64,000 bases of DNA from positions 1-64,000 of the forward strand of contig JAAESM010000061.1 in NCBI GenBank assembly GCA_024229395.1, written 5' to 3'. Shown here piece after piece: positions 26,948 through 34,959 of this stretch. Within the stretch, counting starts at the first letter, position 1; each line of letters opens with the position of its first letter. This DNA is from Planctomycetota bacterium. Its GTDB lineage: Bacteria; Planctomycetota; UBA1135. The notes under the pieces were generated by a model. That model was given only the letters and a program-made list of their open reading frames with translations, had not been told where the DNA came from and ran no database searches. The translations under genes were made by a program, and so were the position numbers.

Positions 26948-29053
26948 ATGCGTCTAAAACGCACCCAGAATGATTTCCGCGTCAGCGAGATTCTCGATGA
27001 CGATTCCCTGTTGGGCGACGGCCCCTTCGCCGTCTACCGCATTACCAAACGCGGCCTGACAACTTTCGAAGCAGCCGACATGCTGGCCCAGGCGGCCGGC
27101 GTCGAGCGCACCGCAGTCGCTTATGCGGGGCTGAAGGATAAGGATGGCATTACCAGTCAGGTGATGACTGTCGAAGGCGGCAAACCCGTGACCTTCCGCG
27201 ATAAGGCCATGACCATCCGCCCGATCGGTCGCGCCACGCGTGCCATCGAGTCGACCGATTCCAACGGCAACAGTTTCGAGATTTTCGTGCGCGATCTAGA
27301 GGCCGACGACATGCGGCGGATTCGGGTCAACCTGAATCAGGTGCGCAAGATGGGCTTGCCGAACTATTTTGATGACCAACGTTTCGGTTGTCTGCGCCAC
27401 GGCCAGGGTTTCGTAGTGCGCTCCTTGCTGCGCGGGGATTTCCAAGCTGCTTTGCGCGCTTTGCTCGCTGCGCCTTCTCGTTACGGCGCCGAGCATGTTG
27501 AGAAGTACAAGCATGGTATGCAGAAGCGTTGGGGTAACTGGGAAGAACTAGCCGAGTACACCCGCAACCGTCGCGGTTCTTCCGTCTTCGAACACCTGAA
27601 GAACAACCCCGAGGATTTCCGCGGCGCATTGGAGCGCGGCGTTGCAACGCGTGAACGCACCATCCACTTGTTCGCCTTCCAGTCTTATCTTTGGAACCGC
27701 GCGGTTGCGATCAAGATTCAGGAAGTAATCGAGGAACAAGACCTGGCTTGGCTGCCTTGCGACGCAGGCCCATTGCCGGTCTACCGCGGCATGGCCACCA
27801 GCATGTACAAGGAGTTGAAGGACTTCCAGTTGCCGCTGTTAGGTCCGGACATGGAGCTCGATGAGGAAACCGAGCGCTTGTACAAGAAGGTCTTCCGTCA
27901 CGAAGGTCTGCCTATGTCGGCATTCCTGGAGCTAGATGTCAACGGCTTTCGCCCACAAGCCGAAATGCGTCCGGTGTTGGTGGATCCAGAATTCTTGCGT
28001 GCCGCGCCAGCCGAGCAAGATGAAATCTATCGCCGTCGTCAGAAGATGCGCGTGCGTTTCTCATTGCCACGCGGCCATTACGCCACCATGGTGTGTAAGC
28101 GTTTGCTGATGCCAACCGACAAGGATTACATGGCCTTGCGGATTTGGGTCGCGCGCCACCCATTGGATTGGCCGAACGATGCCGGCGAGGTGCCTGCCTA
28201 CACGGACCATCGGGATCGTCGTCACTACAGCGAGCGCGGTCGTGAATATGGCTACCGTTCGCCGGGTGCACCGGATCGACATGGCGACCACGAAGGTCGT
28301 GGTTACGGTGGAGATCGTGGCGGTCGCCCACACTTCGTGCGTCCAGTAGATGGTGATCGCGGCGGTCGTGGAGACCGTGGCGGCCGTCCACACTTTGTTC
28401 GCCCTGTAGATAACAACCGTGGCGACCGTGGCGGATTCCGCCGCGACTCGCATGATGATCGTGGCGGCAACTACCGCGGCGGTCGTGATGACAACCGTGG
28501 CGGCTGGCAAGGCAACCGCGATGACAACCGCGGCGGCGGGCGCGACAATTACCGCGGCGGGCGTGACGATAACCGTGGTGGTCGTGACGATAACCGTGGT
28601 GGCTGGGGCGGCAATCGTGACAATCGCGATGATCGTGGCGGCAACTATCGCGGCAACCGCGATGACAACCGTGGCGGCGGACGTGACAATTACCGCGGCA
28701 ACCGTGACGATAACCGTGGCGGCTGGGGCGGCAATCGTGACAACCGCGATGATCGTGGCGGCAAGCGCGAGGATAATCGTGGTGGTTGGGGAAACAACCG
28801 TGATGACCGTGACCAGCACGGAAGCCGGGAGCGTCGCAATGATCGCGGAGAACGTCGGGATTTCCAGCGCAGTGATCGCGATGACAGCCGCCCTGCACCG
28901 CAGGAAAGCCGTCCGCCAGTGGATGAGCCGCGCACTCCAAGTGCCGATCCACCCATCGAATCCCAAGACAGCAAGCCACAGGCACCTGAGGAGAAACTCC
29001 CAGCCGACAGCCCTTGGGCCAAAGCCAAGCGAGTAAGGAATGATGACGAATAG
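26948..29053 (+). CDS. truD: tRNA pseudouridine(13) synthase TruD with long RGG/RDDNRGG-rich C-terminal tail
   Basis: The core (about 1-410) is TruD, which makes pseudouridine 13 in tRNA. It has KRTQNDFRVSEIL, the catalytic loop YAGLKDKDGITSQ (probable nucleophile Asp64), the NYFDDQRFGCLRHGQGF motif and the inserted TRUD domain ending RFSLPRGHYATMVCKRLL. From about residue 420 to 701 the protein is a disordered Arg/Gly/Asp/Asn tail built from repeats such as RDDNRGG, GNRDNRDDRGG and GGRPHFVRPVD, ending in a Pro/Ser/Asp segment. This tail is not part of normal TruD (about 350-450 aa). RGG tails generally bind RNA. The stop overlaps the mtnP start by 14 bases. Confidence 0.9.
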   Translation: MRLKRTQNDFRVSEILDDDSLLGDGPFAVYRITKRGLTTFEAADMLAQAAGVERTAVAYAGLKDKDGITSQVMTVEGGKPVTFRDKAMTIRPIGRATRAIESTDSNGNSFEIFVRDLEADDMRRIRVNLNQVRKMGLPNYFDDQRFGCLRHGQGFVVRSLLRGDFQAALRALLAAPSRYGAEHVEKYKHGMQKRWGNWEELAEYTRNRRGSSVFEHLKNNPEDFRGALERGVATRERTIHLFAFQSYLWNRAVAIKIQEVIEEQDLAWLPCDAGPLPVYRGMATSMYKELKDFQLPLLGPDMELDEETERLYKKVFRHEGLPMSAFLELDVNGFRPQAEMRPVLVDPEFLRAAPAEQDEIYRRRQKMRVRFSLPRGHYATMVCKRLLMPTDKDYMALRIWVARHPLDWPNDAGEVPAYTDHRDRRHYSERGREYGYRSPGAPDRHGDHEGRGYGGDRGGRPHFVRPVDGDRGGRGDRGGRPHFVRPVDNNRGDRGGFRRDSHDDRGGNYRGGRDDNRGGWQGNRDDNRGGGRDNYRGGRDDNRGGRDDNRGGWGGNRDNRDDRGGNYRGNRDDNRGGGRDNYRGNRDDNRGGWGGNRDNRDDRGGKREDNRGGWGNNRDDRDQHGSRERRNDRGERRDFQRSDRDDSRPAPQESRPPVDEPRTPSADPPIESQDSKPQAPEEKLPADSPWAKAKRVRNDDE
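28300..28810 (+). repeat. Coding minisatellite in the truD tail
   Basis: Imperfect tandem units of roughly 21-33 bases encode RDDNRGG, GNRDDNRGG, RDNYRGG and GNRDNRDDRGG. Two longer units encoding GGRPHFVRPVD lie at about 28320-28410. Synonymous changes between copies (cgtgacgataaccgt versus cgcgatgacaaccgc) show that the peptide rather than the DNA is conserved. Frame is kept throughout. The repeat makes long but meaningless antisense reading frames. Confidence 0.85.
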
Positions 29054-29900
29054 AGCCCGCATTGGCGTCATTGGCGGTAGCGGTGTTTACGACATGGATG
29101 GTCTGGAAGATCGCCGTGAAGTGAAGATCGAAACTCCATGGGGCGATCCTTCCGACACGCTCCTACTCGGGCGCATTGGTGATACCGAAGTGGCTTTCCT
29201 GCCGCGTCATGGTCGCGGGCATCGTTACACGCCGACCGAGGTCCCATACCTGGCCAACATCTATGCCTTACGTAGCATTGGTGTGCAACGCCTGTTGTCG
29301 GTTTCGGCGGTGGGATCGTTGTGCCAGGAGTATGCACCCGGAGAATTCGTGATGGTGGATCAGTTCATCGACCGCACCTACCGACGCCGTCAGACTTTCT
29401 TCGGTGATGGCATTGTTGCGCATGTGCCGATGGCCTCGCCGGTGTCGAACAGCATGGTCGAAAAGGTTCTGAGCGTAGCCGCTGATCATCCGATCACGGT
29501 GCATAAGGGTGGCTCCTATGTGTGCATCGAGGGACCGCAGTTCTCGACCCGCGCCGAATCGGAAAAGTTCCGTTCTTGGGGCGCGCGCATCATTGGCATG
29601 ACCAACGCTACCGAGGCCAAACTCGCGCGTGAGGCTGGGATCAGTTTCGCCTGCATCGCAATGGTCACCGATTACGACTGCTGGCATGAGGGTCACGATG
29701 ACGTGGATGTACAACAGGTCATCAAGATCGCGCATAAGAACGCATCGAATGTGCGAGAGCTCGTGCGTGATGTCGTTCCACATCTTGGCGCCTTGCCGGA
29801 TTCGAAATGGCGCGATGTCTTGCGCGGCGCAGTGATGACTGCTCCGGCCATGCAACCGGAAGTAGCCAAGACGCGCACCGCAGCTTTGTTCAGCGAGTAG
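29040..29900 (+). CDS. mtnP: S-methyl-5'-thioadenosine phosphorylase
   Basis: Methionine-salvage enzyme of 286 aa that cleaves methylthioadenosine with phosphate to adenine and methylthioribose-1-phosphate. Motifs include the phosphate loop GGSGVYDMDGL, FLPRHGRGHRYTPTEVPYLANI, GSYVCIEGPQFSTRAES, and IGMTNATEAKLAREAGI followed by VTDYDCW, all MTAP/PNP class. The Asp in TDYD fits a 6-aminopurine preference. ATG 29040 overlaps truD by 14 bases, so the two are coupled, and a YigZ-family gene follows nine bases later. Confidence 0.94.
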   Translation: MMTNRARIGVIGGSGVYDMDGLEDRREVKIETPWGDPSDTLLLGRIGDTEVAFLPRHGRGHRYTPTEVPYLANIYALRSIGVQRLLSVSAVGSLCQEYAPGEFVMVDQFIDRTYRRRQTFFGDGIVAHVPMASPVSNSMVEKVLSVAADHPITVHKGGSYVCIEGPQFSTRAESEKFRSWGARIIGMTNATEAKLAREAGISFACIAMVTDYDCWHEGHDDVDVQQVIKIAHKNASNVRELVRDVVPHLGALPDSKWRDVLRGAVMTAPAMQPEVAKTRTAALFSE

Positions 29901-29909
29901 CAATCCTTC

Positions 29910-30509
29910 ATGGCCAAAATCATTCCTGCCGGTCCTGGTCTTGGTGAACATGAAGATCGCGGCTCGCGTTTCCTGACCTACGTCTTTCACGCTGCCGAGG
30001 AAGAAGTCTTCCTGCAGCGCTTGGAAGAGTTACGCACCGAGCACCCAAAGGCTTGTCACCATTGCTGGGCTTGGCGGATCGGTAATGCTTATCGTTTCAG
30101 CGACGATGGCGAACCTGGCGGCACCGCCGGTCGTCCTATGTTGCAGGTTCTGGAAGGTAGTGGGGTGGAAGACATCGGCGCAATCTGTGTGCGATACTTC
30201 GGTGGCACCAAACTCGGCACCGGTGGGTTGGCGCGTGCATACACCGCAGCGACTGCACGTGGCGTCGATGATGCAGGCCGTTTTGAGATCGTGCCGCGCG
30301 TGCGTCTTTCCTTAGGACTTCCCTTCGAAACTCTTGGTCTGCGCACCGAGTTGGAAGCGATTTGTGCGTCGATTCAATTCGAAGGCGACTTCAGCACCGA
30401 AGGTTGGGAAGGCGAAGTGGAGTTGGATGAAGTCGAGTTGCCACGCTTCCAATCCTTATTGGATGAAAAGTCCGGCGGCCGTGTTCGTTGGCAACGCCTG
30501 GATGCTTAA
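29910..30509 (+). CDS. YigZ/IMPACT-family protein (UPF0029)
   Basis: Protein of 199 aa. The N-terminal UPF0029 domain (about 1-125) shows GSRFLTYVFHAAEEEVF, ACHHCWAWRIG, the signature FSDDGEPGGTAGRPML, and ICVRYFGGTKLGTGGLARAY. A DUF1949-type C-terminal domain follows (about 135-195). The family's role is not firmly known; homology to eukaryotic IMPACT and a ribosomal-protein-like fold suggest a translation-related function. The start TTG at 29909 or ATG at 29910 region follows mtnP directly, with no room for another promoter. A stem-loop at 30547-30564 ends the operon. Confidence 0.9.
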   Translation: MAKIIPAGPGLGEHEDRGSRFLTYVFHAAEEEVFLQRLEELRTEHPKACHHCWAWRIGNAYRFSDDGEPGGTAGRPMLQVLEGSGVEDIGAICVRYFGGTKLGTGGLARAYTAATARGVDDAGRFEIVPRVRLSLGLPFETLGLRTELEAICASIQFEGDFSTEGWEGEVELDEVELPRFQSLLDEKSGGRVRWQRLDA

Positions 30510-30546
30510 TCCAGAACAGTTTTGGCAAACCCTGCCGACCGCAACC

Positions 30547-30564
30547 CCCTAGGCTTTCCTAGGG
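30547..30564 (+). terminator. Short hairpin after the truD-mtnP-yigZ operon
   Basis: CCCTAGG and CCTAGGG pair around CTTT, 38 bases past the stop codon. A GC-rich seven-base stem, but without a T-run. Confidence 0.4.
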
Positions 30565-30565
30565 C

Positions 30566-30769
30566 ATGACTTGCATGGCTAAGGGCCATGAAGAAACGAC
30601 CGGGCGGTTGAAACCATTCAGGCTGACGGCGGCAAAATGAACCGTGCTGCCTGCCAAGGAAGTGGCCGACTTAGTCGGGGTGAGCTACACCAACCTGCGT
30701 CAGATCCTGCATCGCAGCCGTGCTGCAGTACGGAAATGCACCGATGCAAGAATCGGTGATCAGGGCTAG
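30566..30769 (+). pseudogene. Remnant of an ECF-type sigma factor, region 4
   Basis: In one frame the bases 30644-30769 encode a 41-residue peptide with LPAKEVADLVGVSYTNLRQI followed by LHRSRAAVRKC. This is the helix-turn-helix pattern of sigma-70 region 4 seen at the C-terminus of ECF sigma factors. The same frame runs upstream from ATG 30566 but is broken by TGA 30638-30640 and shows no region 2. The interval is otherwise empty between the YigZ-family gene and the arylsulfotransferase-like gene. I take it as a decayed gene end. A tiny expressed DNA-binding peptide is less likely. Confidence 0.5.
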
Positions 30770-30789
30770 ATTCTCGGGGTAGACTAGAG

Positions 30790-32424
30790 GTGTTGTCGTT
30801 TCTCTGTGTCATCCCACTGTGCCTGCCCCTGCCGCAATCCACGCCGCAGGAGGGGTTGACCCTATTCTCGCCAACATGGTCCAACGACGCGCACCTGCTT
30901 GATGAAGACAAGAACCTAGTGCACACTTGGAGCGATCACAGTCGCCCAGGCTTGGGCTGTTATCTGCAACCCAACGGCAACCTGTTGCGTACCTACAAGA
31001 CTGCAGCACCGGGAGCCGGTCACCTTGGTGGCGTGGGTGGTGGTGTGCATGAGATGAACTGGGAAGGCCAGGTCCTGTGGGACTATCAACTTGCAACTGC
31101 CACCGAGCATCTTCATCACGACGTCGAGCGCTTGCCGAATGGCAATATCCTGATGATCGCTTGGGAGGATAAAACCGAGGCCGCAGCGATCGCTGCCGGG
31201 CGTGATCCATTGACCGTGAACCATGCGCAGTTCTGGTCCGAACAGATCCTGGAACTTGACCCGACCACCGGCACCATCGTTTGGGAGTGGCATCTGTGGA
31301 ATCACATCGTGCAAGATTTCGATCCGGGCGCGCCGAACTTTGGGGTCGTTGCCGATCACCCGCAACGGGTGAACTTGAACTACCCACCAACGATTCCTTC
31401 CGGTGGTGATTGGGTGCACATCAATTCGGTGGATTACAACGCCGAATTCGATCAGATCGTCTTGAGCTCACGATTCCACCACGAGCTTTGGGTGATCGAT
31501 CATTCCACCACCACTGCCCAGGCCGCTACCAGCAGCGGCGGCAACTCCGGCAAAGGCGGCGACCTGCTCTATCGTTGGGGCAACCCGCAGGCGTATGACC
31601 GTGGCACGGCAAATGACCAGGTCTTCTTTGGTCAACACGATGCGCAATGGGTACCCGATGGTTATCCAGGCGAAGGAAATTTCCTGGTCTACAACAACGG
31701 CATCAATCGCCCCGGCGGCAATCGCTCTTCGGTCGATGAGCTCCAATCACCCATGGATGCCCTCGGGAATTATCCATTGCTACCAGGGCAAGCGTTCGAG
31801 CCAACCGGCTTGTTCTGGACCTACGATGGCGGCCTCACCAATCCATTCATTTCGCATCACACCTCAGGGATGGAGCGCCAACCGAATGGCAACACCTTGA
31901 TCTGCGATGGCCCGGCCGGGCGCCTCTTCGAGGTCGATCAGAACCACAACGTGGTCTGGGATTGGACCAACATCTATCCCTTCGGCAATCGCAATGGCAT
32001 CTTCAAGGTACGCCGTTATCAGCATTGGCTTTGGCCCAATAGCGACACGTTTTCCGCCAGTGTTGCCAACACCATCGACATTGATCTGGTGGCGGGGGCG
32101 GACCGTGCTCACGAGGATTATCAATTGCTCGCCAACAGGGCCGGCATTGATATTGGCGTGACACTGAATGGCGGGATGCACTTGCCTTTGAATCACGACG
32201 ATTTCATGCAGCGCGTTTATCGCAATTCCAACAGCGCATCTTTCCAGAACTTTGCTGGTCAACTCGATGCTGACGGCAAGGCGACCGCCACCTTCAATTC
32301 CTTTGGCGCGATCAGTCCATCGTTGGTCGGCACCACCTTGCACTTTGCTTATGTACTGGGTGATCCTATGACTGGTGTGGTCGACTTCGTGTCGAACCCA
32401 GTCGCCATTGAGATCATTCCTTAG
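30790..32424 (+). CDS. Secreted arylsulfotransferase (ASST)-like protein
   Basis: Protein of 544 aa. A short signal peptide (SFLCVIPLCLPLPQS) is followed by a beta-propeller-like region with repeated W-D/W-E strands: GLTLFSPTW, HEMNWEGQVLWDYQ, HHDVERLPNGNILMIAWED, ILELDPTTGTIVWEWHLWNH, HINSVDYNAEFDQIVLSSR, and MERQPNGNTLICDGPAGRLFEVD. This pattern is that of arylsulfotransferase-type proteins, many of which are of unknown activity. The C-terminal 110 residues are a separate beta-rich domain (GADRAHEDYQLLANRAG onward). The GTG start follows the sigma remnant. It converges with a GNAT gene, overlapping by 11 bases. Sulfotransferase activity is unproven. Confidence 0.75.
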   Translation: MLSFLCVIPLCLPLPQSTPQEGLTLFSPTWSNDAHLLDEDKNLVHTWSDHSRPGLGCYLQPNGNLLRTYKTAAPGAGHLGGVGGGVHEMNWEGQVLWDYQLATATEHLHHDVERLPNGNILMIAWEDKTEAAAIAAGRDPLTVNHAQFWSEQILELDPTTGTIVWEWHLWNHIVQDFDPGAPNFGVVADHPQRVNLNYPPTIPSGGDWVHINSVDYNAEFDQIVLSSRFHHELWVIDHSTTTAQAATSSGGNSGKGGDLLYRWGNPQAYDRGTANDQVFFGQHDAQWVPDGYPGEGNFLVYNNGINRPGGNRSSVDELQSPMDALGNYPLLPGQAFEPTGLFWTYDGGLTNPFISHHTSGMERQPNGNTLICDGPAGRLFEVDQNHNVVWDWTNIYPFGNRNGIFKVRRYQHWLWPNSDTFSASVANTIDIDLVAGADRAHEDYQLLANRAGIDIGVTLNGGMHLPLNHDDFMQRVYRNSNSASFQNFAGQLDADGKATATFNSFGAISPSLVGTTLHFAYVLGDPMTGVVDFVSNPVAIEIIP

Positions 32425-32923
32425 ACTCGGCGCTGGTCACGCTCAGCTGGTAGCGATTGCCATGATAATCGCCTATGACCACTTCGCTGTGGAAGGCAAA
32501 GCCTAGCTTGGTGTAGAGGTTGTTCAACGCCTTGCGATGGAAATCACAATCCAGGCGTATCCAGTCAATCCCGCGTTTACGGGCTTGCTCCATCGCGAAT
32601 CGCAACACGGCCTTGCTATGCCCGGAACCCGCGAATGCCCTGCGTACGGCAATGCGGTGGAGATAGAGCGCTTCTCCCTTACCGGCTTCCGGCCAGTAAT
32701 AACTGTCGTGATCCTGCATCAAGAAGGTGGCCACGATCTGCTCGCCTTCGATCACCAAGTAGTAATCACCAGCGTCAAAGTCCGCCTGCATCGCTTGGCT
32801 GCTGACTTCCTCCTCAGTCCACAGTGAGTCGCCGAACTGCTCCATCCAGGCCACCACTTCATCGAGGATGCCGATCACGATTGGCAATTCCTCACCTTGA
32901 GCTTTGCGAATGCGACTGCTCAT
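32414..32923 (-). CDS. GNAT-family N-acetyltransferase
   Basis: Acetyltransferase of 169 aa. The GNAT core shows EGEQIVATFLMQD, ALYLHRIAVRRAFAGSGHSKAVLRFA (acetyl-CoA binding, R-x-x-x-G-x-G-like), and IRLDCDFHRKALNNLYTKLGFAF. The substrate cannot be predicted. It is the last gene of a leftward run with the DUF362 gene nine bases upstream. The stop overlaps the convergent arylsulfotransferase-like gene by 11 bases. Confidence 0.88.
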   Translation of the reverse strand: MSSRIRKAQGEELPIVIGILDEVVAWMEQFGDSLWTEEEVSSQAMQADFDAGDYYLVIEGEQIVATFLMQDHDSYYWPEAGKGEALYLHRIAVRRAFAGSGHSKAVLRFAMEQARKRGIDWIRLDCDFHRKALNNLYTKLGFAFHSEVVIGDYHGNRYQLSVTSAESKE

Positions 32924-32931
32924 CTTGGCAG

Positions 32932-34017
32932 CTAGGGCTTAGGGCGGTAGTCGGCGAACAGCCGACCCCACTGCGTTTCTTCGGCGACCTTGGCCATGCG
33001 TTTGCGGCCATGACGCTTCCACCACCATTCATCGTGGAAGACATGCGAACCTGCACTGAACAGATGCACCAAAGGTGTATGGAAGAACAGGTTCTGGATG
33101 CGCTTCAATGCACCGAACCAAAGCACATCGCCAAAGCGTGAGGCAAAGTTATCACCCACGGTGAAACCCCAGCCGCCTTCGATCTCGTCGCCGACCAGCT
33201 CGATGTCATTCTCGTCGACCGCACCTAATCCACGCTCGGCACATTCGCGCAGATAGCCGATCTTATAAGGATCGAATCCCATCAAGCGTGCGGCAACAGC
33301 ATCCATGGCCACGCTATCCGAAGAAGCAATGAAGAGGTTCTTCTCGATCGGCATCATGGTGCGCGGGCCAGGCCCATTGCCAGCCAAGGTGCCGTCGGCG
33401 ATGGCGAACATGCCGCTGTGCAACTCCTTCTGCACGGCGATCAAGTCGGCCAACACGCCATGGATCCAAGTATGGCAATAATGACGCTTGGTATTCAGCA
33501 GACCACCGAAACTATTCTTCACCGCGCCGGTGGTGGTGGTGTAGATGTGCGTCTTGACGGTGGGGAAGTGCAACACCGACTTGCCGTGGAACAGGTCTGG
33601 GAACTCCGTGCCTTCTGGATATACACGATCCAGCGAAGGTGTGGGCAAGCTCGGCCGCCACTTCGACCAGGTCACGCTCTCGGGTTTGTTGACGAAGAAC
33701 TGCTCGATCTCATAAGCGCTGTAGATCGGCTGCAACTTAAGATTGGCCAAGCCTTCCAGCGGGTCGGTGACCACCGTGTCATTGTGCACCGCGATCATCT
33801 TGCGCTGCTGTTTCTGCAACCAATTGACCGAGCCTTCCAACTGCCATGGCGTGGTGTTGGCCGACAGGAAGGGCAAGTGCCATGTGATATTGTCCTTCAA
33901 GATCACGGTGGAATCGGCGGGCAAGGCTTCGGCAGCTCCACCCAGGTCCATCGCGCGTGCGACGTCTTCCAAGACCGTGTCCGCGCTGGTGCGGATCAAG
34001 GCGACTTTGCTTTTCAT
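32932..34017 (-). CDS. DUF362 domain-containing protein
   Basis: Protein of 361 aa. The DUF362 domain is at about 35-260: VILKDNITWHLPFLSANTTPW, VLHFPTVKTHIYTTTTGAVKN, then GPGPRTMMPIEKNLFIASSDSVAMDAVAARLMGFDP, whose final part is the family signature. No ferredoxin domain follows, unlike many DUF362 proteins. The C-terminus (about 290-361) is rich in Trp, His and Arg (HDEWWWKRHGRKRM). No signal peptide is seen. It lies directly downstream of a UbiA-type gene and upstream of the GNAT gene in the same direction. Function unknown. Confidence 0.83.
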   Translation of the reverse strand: MKSKVALIRTSADTVLEDVARAMDLGGAAEALPADSTVILKDNITWHLPFLSANTTPWQLEGSVNWLQKQQRKMIAVHNDTVVTDPLEGLANLKLQPIYSAYEIEQFFVNKPESVTWSKWRPSLPTPSLDRVYPEGTEFPDLFHGKSVLHFPTVKTHIYTTTTGAVKNSFGGLLNTKRHYCHTWIHGVLADLIAVQKELHSGMFAIADGTLAGNGPGPRTMMPIEKNLFIASSDSVAMDAVAARLMGFDPYKIGYLRECAERGLGAVDENDIELVGDEIEGGWGFTVGDNFASRFGDVLWFGALKRIQNLFFHTPLVHLFSAGSHVFHDEWWWKRHGRKRMAKVAEETQWGRLFADYRPKP

Positions 34018-34058
34018 CGTGTGATCAGAAGTGGAGGACGTGGACGGCCACCGAGGGA

Positions 34059-34955
34059 TCAGAAGTAGATGACGGCGGCAGCAACCGTGGCGAAGCCTAG
34101 ACCTGCCAGGATCATAGGCAAGTCCATCGTGGCCACGCGTTCAGGGCGCTCACCTTTGCCATGGCCATAGACCAGGAACAGGTAACGCAACACACCGTAA
34201 TAGACAAAAGGCAGGGTGAAGACCATGCCGGGTGCACCTGCGCGTGAATCCAGTTCGGGCGTGCTAGCGGCAAGTACTTCCGCCGGCAGCAAGGTGTAGA
34301 GGGTGTAAGTCACCAACAACACCGCGCCCATCATGCCGACCATCATGTCGGTTCCTTGGCTGGCATAAGCCGCAAGGATTGGGCGTTGCGCAGCTTCACC
34401 GCCAGTGTCTTCAAGGTTTGCGACTTCAGCACGACGTTTGCACAGCGCCAGGAACAAGGCCAGCTGCACGGTGCAGGCCACCAACCACGGCGACAGAATC
34501 GCATCAACAGCCCACACTCCACCGAGCACTCGCAAGGAGAAGCCGGCGGCGATCGAGAACACATCCAGCAGTACGATGTGCTTCAGCAATGGCGTGTAGA
34601 AGGCCTGTAGCAGGAAGTATCCAAGCAAGGCCCACAGCATGTTGCCGACGGTGAAAGCGATACCAATACTTGCCACGGTCAGGACTGCTGCCAGGACCAA
34701 GGCTTGTTGCGGCGAGATCTTGCGCGAGGCGATCGGGCGAAATTTCTTGACCGGATGTAGGCGATCGCGCTCGCGATCGAGCAGGTCGTTGACCACATAG
34801 ACCGCACTGCTGCCAAGGCAGAACGCGGCGAATGCACACGCCGACGCGAAGATCATGTCGGGGTCGAAAGCGTTACCGCTGTACGCCAAACCGGCAAAAA
34901 GGACCACGTTCTTGGTCCATTGTCGAATTCGCAGGCACTTCAGTACTGGGTGCAT
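34059..34955 (-). CDS. UbiA-family prenyltransferase, decaprenyl-phosphate phosphoribosyltransferase-like
   Basis: Integral membrane enzyme of 298 aa with about eight helices. The N-terminus CLRIRQWTKNVVLFAGL is typical of the polyprenyl-phosphate phosphoribosyltransferase branch (5-phospho-alpha-D-ribosyl to lipid phosphate). The first Asp-rich motif is VVNDLLDRERDRLHP followed by KKFRPIASRKIS. A second Asp/Glu-rich loop is weaker (LCKRRAEVANLEDTG). The family transfers a polar head group to a polyprenyl carrier. It sits four bases downstream of a squalene/phytoene-synthase-like gene, suggesting an isoprenoid-linked pathway. Exact substrate is inferred, not seen. Confidence 0.82.
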   Translation of the reverse strand: MHPVLKCLRIRQWTKNVVLFAGLAYSGNAFDPDMIFASACAFAAFCLGSSAVYVVNDLLDRERDRLHPVKKFRPIASRKISPQQALVLAAVLTVASIGIAFTVGNMLWALLGYFLLQAFYTPLLKHIVLLDVFSIAAGFSLRVLGGVWAVDAILSPWLVACTVQLALFLALCKRRAEVANLEDTGGEAAQRPILAAYASQGTDMMVGMMGAVLLVTYTLYTLLPAEVLAASTPELDSRAGAPGMVFTLPFVYYGVLRYLFLVYGHGKGERPERVATMDLPMILAGLGFATVAAAVIYF

Positions 34956-34959
34956 TTCC

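Noticed and set aside
27939..29071. Two long reading frames (about 340 codons) on the minus strand opposite the truD tail
   Set aside because: They are low-complexity His/Arg or Ile/Thr/Val/Ala strings created by the repeat on the other strand, with no domain or operon logic.
30638..30640. In-frame TGA upstream of the sigma remnant as a second selenocysteine codon
   Set aside because: No conserved Cys is expected there, the upstream part has no family similarity, and the gene is clearly incomplete.
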